Position numbers and translations under genes: made by a program. Shown piece after piece: positions 11,401 through 21,566 of a DNA stretch of 64,000 nt. The stretch's first letter is position 1. Each line of letters starts with the position of its first letter. Source of the DNA: Hydractinia symbiolongicarpus (Eukaryota > Cnidaria > Hydrozoa > Anthoathecata > Hydractiniidae); the NCBI RefSeq assembly GCF_029227915.1, contig NC_079877.1:16044851-16108850 (forward strand), written 5' to 3'. A model generated the notes under the pieces. The model saw only the letters and a list, made by a program, of their open reading frames with translations, did not search any database and was not told the DNA's origin.

Positions 11401-11954
11401 CAAAGACATCCGTTAATTCGAACACGCAAGGAACTAAATTATTTGTTCGAATTAACGAATGTTCGGATTATCGGAAGTTGAGAAAAAACAAGAATTTTGA
11501 TAAACGTTTAAAGGTTTTATGCTAACATAACTTTATTAAAACTTTAGTACAATTTTTTATAAAAATCTTTTACCGTTGTTTGCTTTGCGATGAGCAAGGC
11601 CTCCAAATTCCTTGTAAACTTAATTTTATTGGAAATTCCAATTTAATTGATAAATTGAAAGAAATTTTGCCACCATTGCTGCAATAAAAATGAATAAAAA
11701 TGAAAACTTTTTTTTTTATTTAGATAGATATTTAGATTTTATTTATCGATACACAAAACTTCGAATTGACGAGCATAATGCAGCCTCGGGACGAAAAAAT
11801 TGTTCGAATTAGCGAAATGTTCGAAATAGCGGAGTTCGAATTAAGCAACTCAAAATGTAAAACTTTATTAAACCAAACTCAAGGGACTTGGCAATTTGTT
11901 CGAAATAACGGAAAGTTCGAATTAAGTGGCATTCGAATTAACGGACGTCTACTG
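11401..11954. mobile_element. pogo/Tigger-like MITE
   Basis: The left end CAAAGACATCCGTTAATTCG and the inverted right end (minus strand CAGTAGACGTCCGTTAATTC) form terminal inverted repeats. The element is flanked by TA on both sides (11399-11400 and 11955-11956), the target of Tc1/mariner-pogo elements. Subterminal copies of TTCGAATTAACG / TTCGAAATAACGG repeat inward from both ends. At 554 bp it has no transposase frame. The 67-codon frame at its right side is a by-product of these repeats. Confidence 0.75.
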
Positions 11955-12668
11955 TACTTGAATTTTTAACAGATAGTGATATTTTGGACAAATTTCAAGC
12001 TTCCGGTGACGTCACAGAAGACATCAGCAGCCATTTTGTTCTTTTTGTCATGTACTATAGGTGTGTCAAGTTTGATTTAATTTGGAAAAGCTTATCAAAA
12101 GTTATGGACAGGGGAAGTGGTTTCTCCCCAGTCATAAGATGTTCAAAAAACCCTAAATGAAATACGCTTAAGCACATGAATTCAAACGAAAACGTAATAG
12201 TTTGAAAGAATTAGTTCGTTTCATTTATAACCTATACATATTTCAATTATCACCTTTGTATGTGTTACTGCCTGTTTAGATTAGGAAATATATACGGATT
12301 CAAACCAATCCCCAAAAAAACTTTTCCGTGTGAACACAATGCGTATAAATTCTATTTTTAGTAACTATTGATTTCTTCTTTTTTGCAGGTCCCGTTTGTT
12401 GTTTTTACGCTTTTTTTATGCTGTAAAAAAAACAACAAATCTAAAGACGATATTCTTGCTTCGGGGTGTTAGGGTTTTATTGGGGAAGAGGATTCTTACC
12501 CCGATCCCCTGGTCCTTAGAACTGTTAATGAAACAAAAGTAAAGAAATAACAGAGTAGTTATTTGAAGATTATATACTAATATCATAGAAAATCAAAACA
12601 TCTGTTATTTTCTTGCTTACTTTTTTTTCTACTTCATATGTACAATCAATAAACAAATATCTTTTCTT
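11955..12668. other. Non-coding stretch 3' of the ShKT gene
   Basis: No frame of note. On the minus strand this is the 3' flank of the gene ending at 12669. A minus-strand AATAAA is not evident directly after the stop, although TTTATTGATTGT at about 12645-12660 gives CAATAAA on the minus strand and could serve as the polyadenylation signal. Confidence 0.35.
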
Positions 12669-14463
12669 TCATTGCTGTTGGTAGCAAAGATCGCAACTGT
12701 ACCTGCAATTCTTTTTCATGTAGTCCTTATAATTCTTCAAAGAGCAATATCCTCTTTGCTTCCACCAATTACACAAGCTGTCTTCATCGTTACATCTACT
12801 GTAAGACGAACACATCTTGCATATTTTCTTGCAATATTTTGACATAAACTTGCGCTGGAAGAGACAGCCATAACTTTTGGCTTTTGATTGGCAAAGATTT
12901 GTACTGTCCACGCAAAATTGGTTATATATTTGTTTTTTCCGATCTAAAAATAACCCCTGTTTGCAAGCTAAAAGACATGGTAATATTGTCTTTATCTTTC
13001 TTTGTGACAAAGCAATGGCCATAGAAAACATAACTATACAAAATATTTTTTAAAAAATCAATATTCTAAATCATTGTTAATACACCCAAGAGAAAGTAGT
13101 TTCTATTATATCATACCTTCAGGACAAAGTCCGCAGCTTTTAGGGCAATATTTTTCAGTAAATTTCTGGGCGTAGATGCATTCCCTATATTTGGCCCAAT
13201 TTTTGCATAGCGGTTCATAGTCTTTACATAACTCTCCAGGACGGGGAGTTGGATAGGGATCTAAAATATAAATGATATTTATAAATGCTAATATTTTTTG
13301 TTTGTTTTAATACATTTGCTGTATCAAAAAGTGGCATGTAACTATTTATCAAATTGCAATAGCCTTATACGGTTGATTCGATGCGTTCCATCCTCGCCAA
13401 CTTTTTGTAATATTTTCTAACACTTCTTGTAACATTATTTTTCTAACCGACGGTCTATAAAATCCGCAAATCCATTTTACCTTTGTCGCAATATCCACAT
13501 GATTTCGGACAATAATCGTACAGCACTGCTCCCACTGCGCATGTGTACCAACCACGTGACCAATAATAGTTGCATTCTTTGTGATCTTCGCATGCTATAA
13601 AGAAAAACCATTGTTTACATTGTTAAATGAGAGCACACTTATACTACGCTAGGTTTAACCCTATATATTAAACTTTTAACAATAAAATATCTTCAAAGTT
13701 TTGTATCTTTTAAAAAATAACTAATAACATGAATTTATGAATTTTTCCGCAAAAAGGTGATTTTAATGCCGAATAAGAGCTTACAAAATATGATTCAATG
13801 TAGTTGACAAATCAGTATTGATTTTTTCTCAATTATCCTACCGGAACTTAAGAATTTGAACAATGCTAAAAGTGAATGGTAGCAAATTGAGCCCACCGTC
13901 AACTTAGTTTTTTGTATTATAAATTTAAAACTTTTTATATAGAAATCTTATTTATCAGAATTTTGAGAGCGAGACTTTAGGAACAATCAAGAACATGAAC
14001 ATTTTTAGCCATAGTTCTTTCAAGAACATAATAATGTGATTCTATGATTTTTTTGTTCTTCTCTCTTTTTATTAGTACGTACATTCTTTTAATCCCAAAT
14101 ATGACATCATCCGCGATATTTCCCTTTATTTTGAAAAAATAAGGACAGCATTTGTGGCTAAGAAAATGTAAAAAAAGCCTTGAAGAATTATGAAAAAGTT
14201 TTTATAAAAAAAAGGTGTAGTTAGAAAACATGTTTTGTATTTTTATTTCTTACCAACACATTCCCTAATTACCGAATTTGAAATTATTTTCCCCCCTAAT
14301 CCCCTCTTCTGTCCTGCTCTTTCCCTCTATCGGGGAAAAAATGTCGTTTTCTTTTTCCTTGTTTTGCTCATCCACAACTCAGTAAACTTTAAAATTAGAG
14401 CGCAAAATATCAACTTTGAAGGATTCAACTTACCAGTTTTATTTTTACTGTTAGATGTCGAAT
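12669..14463 (-). CDS. Secreted multi-ShKT-domain protein, 3' exons (partial)
   Basis: Four exons are visible on the minus strand: 14434-14463 (a 30-base Ser/Asn/Lys linker), 13481-13594, 13117-13260 and 12669-12943 (stop TGA at 12669). All internal junctions are phase 1 with good signals, such as GTAAGT after the linker and TTTTAG before the others. Exons two and three each hold one six-cysteine ShKT module, recognisable by endings like CPKSCGYC and CPKSCGLC. The last exon holds two (CKKICKMC and CRYSCDLC). ShKT modules are disulfide-rich; in cnidarians and worms they occur in potassium-channel-blocking toxins and in secreted proteases and matrix proteins. A chain of four modules fits an extracellular protein more than a single-domain toxin, and no protease domain is seen. 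The 5' exons with the signal peptide were not found, so the protein is incomplete here. Confidence 0.75.
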
Positions 14464-16458
14464 CTAAAACACAAAACAAAGAATGTAAAATCAGCCAAAA
14501 TTAAAGTATATATTTTACGAGGAATGTGATAAGTTTGGGAATTATGCATATTAAGAGGTTAAAATGCACAATAACAAAACCCTAATTCTAACCCTTATAC
14601 ATTACAGAATATGCATAATTTCCAATTGATCATATTTCCTCTAACATACCAACTGGCATATTTGAAAAGTCGTGTTCAAAATTGTTTCGTTTATATATTA
14701 AAAGTTCTTTAAATGACATTTTCATGTGAACGTATGTTAATAATTAAAACACATATACACGGTCGTTCAGCATTTTTGTTTTTCTTTTAGTAATATTTCC
14801 TTTACTAATATTTCGACCTTTTGCAAGTTATTATATTACAAGTTGATTTTTCTCCTCAAGGTATTCATGACATAAAGTCGATTTACTTTGTTTTGAAAAA
14901 AATGCAGGAAGTCAAAACAAATTATTCACCTGTCAACGCTGCAGAGAAAACACGTGTGCATGAAATCGACAACAGCAACAATGAGATTGTAAAAATGATA
15001 TTCATCGTGACCGTTCCAACAGCTTTTTTTTCTTTTATTGAATCAAACAGACACGCAATATATCTCCCCAGCGATTACTTTCTCAACATATTTTGCTTAC
15101 TAGCTATATAAATGACACCCATGAAACATAAAGAGTTAATAGGGATTAGATATATTTGTCTTTATTCTTTATGTAAACATTTCCTAAGCTTGAAAGAATC
15201 GAGGTCACGTTCAAAACTTTTCCTCGCAACATGATGTGATGTCAACAAGATTTGTTAGGATGATCCTACTTTGTTAAAGTGTCATTAAAACAGACAACCT
15301 TGTTCCCATAGTTAATGTGAGCTGTATTGCTTTAGTCAGTGTGGTAAGAATGAGAACAAAGTTGATTGTGTACACATGGAACTCACTAATCAATAACACT
15401 TATCTTTCACTCAGTTTAAGAATGTAGAACATGAACCTCAGGTTTATTGTTACAGGAATACAGTGATAAATTTGAAAATTAACTCTACATCCTTATACAT
15501 AACATCCTGAGAATATGCATATTTTCCAATTAATCATATTCCCCGTAACACTTAACCTCCGAGCTGTGGGACTGCTTTAAAAAAAACGTCGCTAAATTTA
15601 AATGATTTTCAATTTTCTTGTTTATTTTGTTTATGAATTTGATTTTCTTATACCGAGATAACGAAGGTAACCTCTTGTCGAAGGTTTAGGATGCTATTCG
15701 TACTTTTGTCCAGCAGAATTATTTTCTAGAAAAAATTATTGAGGGAAAGATTGTGTTCACTTTATTGTTTATTTAGAAAATATTTTTAGTATTTTTGTTC
15801 TCGCGACCTTGTCGTACTTAAGACAGTGTATCTATTGATTGTTATAGTGTATCTATTGACAGGTGAAAGTTGACTTTGATTGACCACTGGCCATGTCTGA
15901 TTACTGGCACATGACTTATAGACTTTGTAGAGGCCATCATTTAATTAGCCAGTCACTTCTGGGTTTTTCACAAGCTTCATAAGACAGGCCCGGCTAAAAT
16001 AATAACAATAGCAATTTGGAATGCTGCAAAATAAGCTAGGTTCAACACAACACTTGGTTTGACACAGTTTGAAAAACCTCGTTCTAAGGTGGTCAAGCTT
16101 AACTGTAGAGAAATAAAATTTACTAAAAATATGCCGAAAAAATGATAAAAAAGAGGGCGATACACGATTCCTTTTCTTAAATTCGACAAATTTTGTCGTG
16201 TATCACTTTCTTTTGATTCATTTTTTTTAAATTGTATTGAAACATTCCAAATAATTTCGACAAGTTTTAATCTGAAATTATTATTCACGAATAAAGTTGT
16301 CAAACTATGGATCATGTATTCCCTCCCCTCCCATACCCCATATTACTTTTGAACACAATCTTCAATTTCGCTATAAATGTTAGACCATTCTCTAACAAAA
16401 TTATTATATTGACAAATCAAATAGCTAACAATGAACTTAGAAAAATCATGAAATCCTA
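14464..16458. other. Non-coding stretch upstream of the identified ShKT exons
   Basis: This should contain the missing first exons of the ShKT gene, but none could be recognised. Segments near 14540-14650 and 15480-15545 share AATATGCAT(A/A)TTTTCCAATT and neighbouring words, indicating a small dispersed repeat (a related word occurs near 47720). The minus-strand frame 15977-16315 has hydrophobic stretches but no family I know. Confidence 0.35.
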
Positions 16459-16882
16459 CAGTTGACGCTCACTAATTCGAATCTCTGTAATTCAAATATC
16501 TTCATAATTCGAACAAATTTAAATGGAACGTGGATATTCTTTACATTATTCTTTCTGTAATTCGAAAACATGTAGTACGAACAAAAACTTCAAATCCATA
16601 GTTGTAAAAATTATACCTTGAATGATGATGCAGTCATCAAACTCTGATTGTTTTGTTGACTATTATGTGTAACAAGACTCATCTTTATAAACAGGAGAAG
16701 TGCACAGAAGGCAAGCGTATGGTTCATTTCATTTGGATGGCTGAAGGATTGAGAAAACTCGTTGTTTCTTTCGTTTTAATCCCTTAGTTTAACCAAAATG
16801 TTTTCAAAAAATGCAACTTTCTATAACACGAATTTCTATGTAATTCAAACTGTAATTTTTCCCAATTGGAGAAAGTCAACTG
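16459..16882. mobile_element. pogo/Tigger-like MITE
   Basis: CAGTTGACGCTCACTAATTC at the left end and the inverted CAGTTGACTTTCTCCAATTG at the right end share the 8-base tip CAGTTGAC. TA dinucleotides flank both sides (16457-16458, 16883-16884). Subterminal TAATTCGAA / TAATTCAAA words repeat on both sides, as in the related element at 11401-11954. It is 424 bp with no transposase. Confidence 0.8.
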
Positions 16883-16984
16883 TATATATAAACTACCAGT
16901 TCAACAATTAGTTCTCCGAAATAGTCCAAATTTCAGTAATTCTTTCAGTGGCATCTTAAAAATACTTCTGCAACTTGTGTAGTG

Positions 16985-17102
16985 TATTACTTTGTAATTC
17001 CGTGGCACTTTGTAATCCCATCGCACTTTGTAACCCATTTTGTTGCACTTTGTAATCCTAAACCTATTTGTAACCCCTCGACTTGAGGCACTTTGCAATC
17101 CC
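16985..17102. repeat. Degenerate tandem repeat, GCACTTTGTAATCCC unit
   Basis: Six imperfect copies of a 15-20 base unit (GCACTTTGTAATCCC, GCACTTTGTAACCC and so on) lie in a row. The minus-strand frame over it reads a repeating YKV/GYKVRWDYKV string, which is a repeat artefact. Confidence 0.7.
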
Positions 17103-18345
17103 ACCCTGTCATAACATCAATTTTCAACTGTTACTGCATTTGATCTGAATATCCACAGTACAAACATTAAACGTTTGCTTGCTGGCCATAAATGCGGGAA
17201 CACGCCGAAGAAAGCTCCAGTTTTTCACACTGAATTTAACGTCTTGATGTATGTAATGCAACATGCAGTTAGCATGCAATATGCTTACCGTATTTAAGCT
17301 AGGGTTGGACACCCCTACGGACATTAAATTCTGCATGCGCCTTGATGAAATTAAATTATTTATTATTCACCTAATATTTTCCGTAACATTATGCAAATGA
17401 GTTGGAAAAAGTGAGCAAAAACAAAAACATAGAAAAACAGAATTGGTACGGAAACCATTACGTTTACAAAGACAAAGTCAAGGGCAAGAAAAGGCAAGAA
17501 TCCGGTGAATTTTTTGCAGCAACTGATGATTTCGGTTGTAAAAAGTTAATGATTTCACGATTTCGCGGTTTAATTAATGGGTATCTTTAACTATTACTGC
17601 TACTCAACGTGGTCTTTACGGCTTCTTAGTTTTTCTCTTTGGTATATTAAGACGCAATAATATAAAAACAGCAGAAAACCATTGCTTCGACTTTGTTTGA
17701 CCCCAATAACCTAAATAAAACAAAAAAGATTCTCATAGGTTTCTATTTTTTTTTTCTTGATCTGCGAAATCTTCTCCTGTAAAAATTTTAACTGGGCAAA
17801 ACAAGTTAGCGCTTGACGGCCACACACAATCTTCTACGTGCTCAACACACATTATGAGTGTTTCGAGATGCTGGCCACATACAACTGGGAAATAACTGTT
17901 TTGGGAAAAAGGAAAATAGGCCTGGGTACACCGCATTATAAAACTTTACAGAGTTTAGCAAAGTACAAAGTCGACGTGCATTAGTGTGATAGCCCTACAC
18001 CCAAAATATTAAAAATGTAGCTATGCACATTAAAAATCGATCCAAACACTAGTTCGAAAGGAAATATGGAGACGCTATACATACGCTACAGATTGTATGA
18101 AAATGTGAAAAATATGTTCGTACGTAAATTCGCTACATCTAAATGATTTTTAAACAAATTTACATGTGAGGAAATCTATATTAAAATATGTCCACACAAA
18201 ATAACAATTCCCTTAAAAATATATTGGGACAAATTTGCAAAATGGACGAAAAAGTTCCATTGTCTGAATATTTCGGTAAAGGATTAAAGAAAAAAAACAT
18301 GTGTGCAGAACATATCCTGAAATATGTAACCATCGCCCTCTAAGT
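17103..18345. other. Non-coding stretch, nothing recognised
   Basis: No frame with recognisable domains and no repeat borders were found. Confidence 0.4.
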
Positions 18346-19212
18346 GTAAAATGTCGACCATTGAATTTATAATTTCGATTAATTAATGTAAACTGTCGAT
18401 CGCTTGATGTGATATGTCGATCAATTGTTGTGAAATGTCGATTAATTATTGTGAAATGTCGATCAATTATTGTGAAATGTCGATCATTGATGTGAAATGT
18501 CGATCGTTTGATGTGAAATGTCGATCGCTTGATGTGAAATGTCGATCAATTGATGTGAAATGTCGATCAATTGTTGTGAAATGTCGATCAATTGATGTGA
18601 AATGTCGATCGCTTGATGTGAAATGTCGATCAATTGTTGCGAAATGTCGACCAATTGATGTGAAATGTCGATCGTTTGATGTGAAATGTCGATCAATTGT
18701 TGTGAAATGTCTACCAATTGATGTGAAATGTCGGTCAATTGATGCGAAATGTCGACCAATTGTTGTGAAATGTCAATCAATTGTTGTGAAATGTCAATCA
18801 ATTGTTGTGAAATGTCGATCAATTGTTGTGAAATGTCGATCAATTGTTGCGAAATGTCGACCAATTGATGTGAAATATCGATCAATTGTTGTGAAATGTC
18901 GATCAATTGTTGTACAATGTCGATCAATTGATGCGAAACGTCGACCAATTGATGCAAAATGTCGACCAATTGATGTGAAATGTCGATCGTTTGATGTGAA
19001 ATGTCGATCAATTGTTGTGAAATGTCTACCAATTGATGTGAAATGTCGGTCAATTGATGTGAAATGTCGGTCAATTGATGCGAAATGTCGACCAATTGAT
19101 GTGAAATGTCGATCAATTGATGTGATATGTCGACCAATTGATGGGAAATGTCGATCAATGGATGTGAAATGTCTTTCGCGTGATGTGATATGTCGATCAA
19201 TTGATGTGATCT
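18346..19212. repeat. 21-bp minisatellite, about 41 copies
   Basis: The consensus unit is TGTCGATCAATTGATGTGAAA with variants GATCGTTT, GATCGCTT, GACCAATT and GTTGTGAA. Because 21 is a multiple of three and the unit lacks stops, three frames stay open over hundreds of bases (plus strand CRSIDVK repeats; minus strand DISHQLI and RHFTSID repeats). None of these is a real gene. A block at 18646-18750 recurs at 18961-19065 with the same order of variants, an offset of 315 bases or exactly 15 units, which shows segmental duplication inside the array. Confidence 0.95.
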
Positions 19213-19226
19213 CGAGCAATAGACCG

Positions 19227-20023
19227 TTCTCGTAACTTATACCGTGATAATGTCGGAATAAAGCGGAGGGGGTACATGAAGATCACAAGCGAAGTGTTTT
19301 ACAAAAACAAACAACGTTTTTTTAATGTTAATTTCAGTTCCATACAAGCTAAAACAACAGCTGGTACTTCACAATGCAAAATTCCCTTCGTGTATACACA
19401 ATGTCGTAATTAGAATCAGTTTTGCAAATATCTCACGGTACAAGTTTTGTTGCTTTAAGTAGTAAAAACTGTCCGGAAGGAAACTTAAGTGCTTTAATTA
19501 TTGCCTGTGTGAAAAATGCTTTTTATACACAGCAAGAAGGAAAAAGAATAAAAACAGGAATATCTTTATTTACATTTCCAAGTAAAGGTAAAGGGAGGCG
19601 TAAGTGGATTATTGGTATTTTGCCTTATGCTCGCCATTCATTAGCTTCGACTAACTTAGACGATCTTCACGTGACGTGTGTTGTTTATAATCCCCAGACC
19701 TCATGCGGATATCGGCAGGTAAAATAAGGCAGGCACGAAGTCGTGGATCAATCCATTCCAAACTTTTTAAGTAGAGGTATCTTTTGATTGAAATTAAAAT
19801 ATAGCTTGCATATGACAGTACAAAATCTTTTAACCATACTTTGAATTCTTCACCTAAGGTCTGTATTTGTCTTGCTTGTCCGTAAAAACGTAAACTTTAA
19901 AACTTGTCTAAAGGGAATTAAAATCAGAAGGTCCTTCACTCTGACTATTTGAAATTTGCTTAAAGCTCCACGTCCTGCTTCCTTTTCATGTAAATCTAAA
20001 CATTGCGCAATAAGTTACGAGAA
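19227..20023. mobile_element. Insertion with inverted ends splitting the minisatellite
   Basis: TTCTCGTAACTTAT at 19227-19240 is the exact inverse of ATAAGTTACGAGAA at 20010-20023. The minisatellite stops just before the left end and resumes just after the right end. This 14-bp inverted repeat and the interrupted array indicate a transposon of about 800 bp. It contains a THAP-like frame. No clear target duplication could be read, so its family is open. Confidence 0.6.
19410..19727 (+). pseudogene. THAP-like zinc-finger fragment inside the insertion
   Basis: The frame contains IKTGISLFTFPSKGKGRRKW, then an aliphatic segment, matching the core of THAP domains (SxFxFPxD/Kxxx-RxxW). The expected C-x2-4-C pair before it appears reduced to a single Cys (ACVKNA) and the C-x2-H pair after it is missing (HVTCVVYNP). 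No ATG begins the frame in a sensible place. THAP domains are the DNA-binding part of P and Kolobok transposases, which would fit the surrounding inverted ends. It is most likely a decayed transposase start. Confidence 0.35.
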
Positions 20024-20035
20024 TCGTGTATTGGT

Positions 20036-20112
20036 GTGAAATGTCAACCAATTGATGTAAAATGTCGACCAATTGATGTGAAATGTCGGTTAATTGATGT
20101 AAAATGTCGAAA
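20036..20112. repeat. Second block of the 21-bp minisatellite
   Basis: About four units (TGTGAAATGTCAACCAATTGA, TGTAAAATGTCGACC and so on) continue the array of 18346-19212 after the insertion at 19227-20023. Confidence 0.85.
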
Positions 20113-21566
20113 AATTGATTGGAAATTGTAGATGTCTTCAGTCATTTACATAACATGTTCCAAACCCATCAAGCTATTTACCATTTTGAATTAACCAGAA
20201 GTTTTATATATAGTGTTCTCCTATATTTTGCAACCATTTCATTTATTTTTATTGCTTTCTCGGTAAAATAAATTTGGAAAAAAGTGATCAATTTTAGGCT
20301 CATTGACTAATAGTTTGTGTCTGCCAAAACTTTTCACAAAAATAAGAGGATAGAAACTTTTAAAATTTTTGGTGCACATTTTGATTCATTTCTTTGCATA
20401 TATTTTATACTTTAAAAAATTATTTGGTAAAATGTTTTGATTTTGCAGATCAAACTTTCGCGTTTAAGAAGATTTTTCGATATATCTTCAATGCCACAAA
20501 CATAAAAGATGGAGACTTGTTTTACATATGGTCTAATTGTTTGCCACGTTTATTACATTTTTGTCGGAAACATTAGAATTGTTTTCAGTTGTGTATTGCG
20601 AAATTCATGTTGTTAGAGTTGTATCATGTGAAGAAGTTGTCGATAATATGATAATCTACTTAAAAAAAATTTTAAACTTAAAAGAAAAGAAAATACTTAA
20701 AGGGAAAACTGCATTTACCAACTTATCCACGCAGCGTCTTATAGCATAATTGCATTACAATCTAACATTCTGATTGAATACTGGTTTTCCATGCGTGATC
20801 AAGTAGCAATTACTTAAACTATGAAATCCTGTGTGATTACAGGTTTTACACAGTAGAACTATGTGTCAATTCTTCACTAAGAATTGTCTACCGAAATCAT
20901 GACAGGCGAGTATATTCGGTGTAAATAAATCAGCACACGGATGTACCATGATAAACCTTCAGCGACATGCAACCGCTGTGCGTGATAAGCTGTCTGATAA
21001 GCCGTTAACATACTGCCGAATGTAGAGTAGTGGGTTCGTCTGCGGCTTGCAGTAAATGGAATTCCACTCACTGCCAGTCAGTATAATAGCGAAGCACAAA
21101 TTAGTATGGTTTTAATTTTATGAAATCACGTCTCACGCATATATGACATAAATATATAAAGTTTATCAAAACTGTCATTTTTGACAGAAAAATTGTGTAT
21201 TTACAGGTAACTTCTTTAAGAATACAATTTCATACATTACTGTGAAAAAAAATAATTTTCCATTATATGGATAAAAATAATTAGAGGAGTTAGATAAAAA
21301 AATTAAAAAAAGGATAAAAGAAAATATTCAAAATTCAAAAAGGAAGACGACTATAATATACAAAAAAAGACCACAATGGACAAACAAAAAGCAAAAAGCG
21401 AAAACCAAAAAAGTAATTAAACAAACAAACAAAATAAAAAATAAAAACAAAACAAACAAACTATTACGGTAGGAAAAACAAGGGCAGCCAAAAACAGCCA
21501 AATAAAATCTGTACATTGAAAATATATTTATAAAAACTTCAAAAAATAATAATATCTCGCTTTTCG
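20113..21566. other. Non-coding stretch
   Basis: Nothing recognised. The A-rich part at 21240-21470 gives minus-strand hydrophobic frames that are composition artefacts. It is the 3' flank of the receptor-like gene that ends at 21567. Confidence 0.4.

Noticed and set aside
15977-16315. 112-codon minus-strand frame with hydrophobic stretches
   Set aside because: No recognisable family and no splice or neighbour support; the length is within chance for this composition.
16617-16727. Minus-strand signal-peptide-like exon (MNHTLAFCALLLFIK...) that could start the ShKT gene
   Set aside because: It lies wholly inside a TA-flanked pogo/Tigger-like MITE (16459-16882), its donor is phase 0 while the known ShKT exons need phase 1, and no bridging exon was found.
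18414-19235. 273-codon frame of CRSIDVK repeats and two long minus-strand frames
   Set aside because: All three are products of a 21-bp tandem repeat that lacks stop codons; no start context, domain or codon bias supports a gene.
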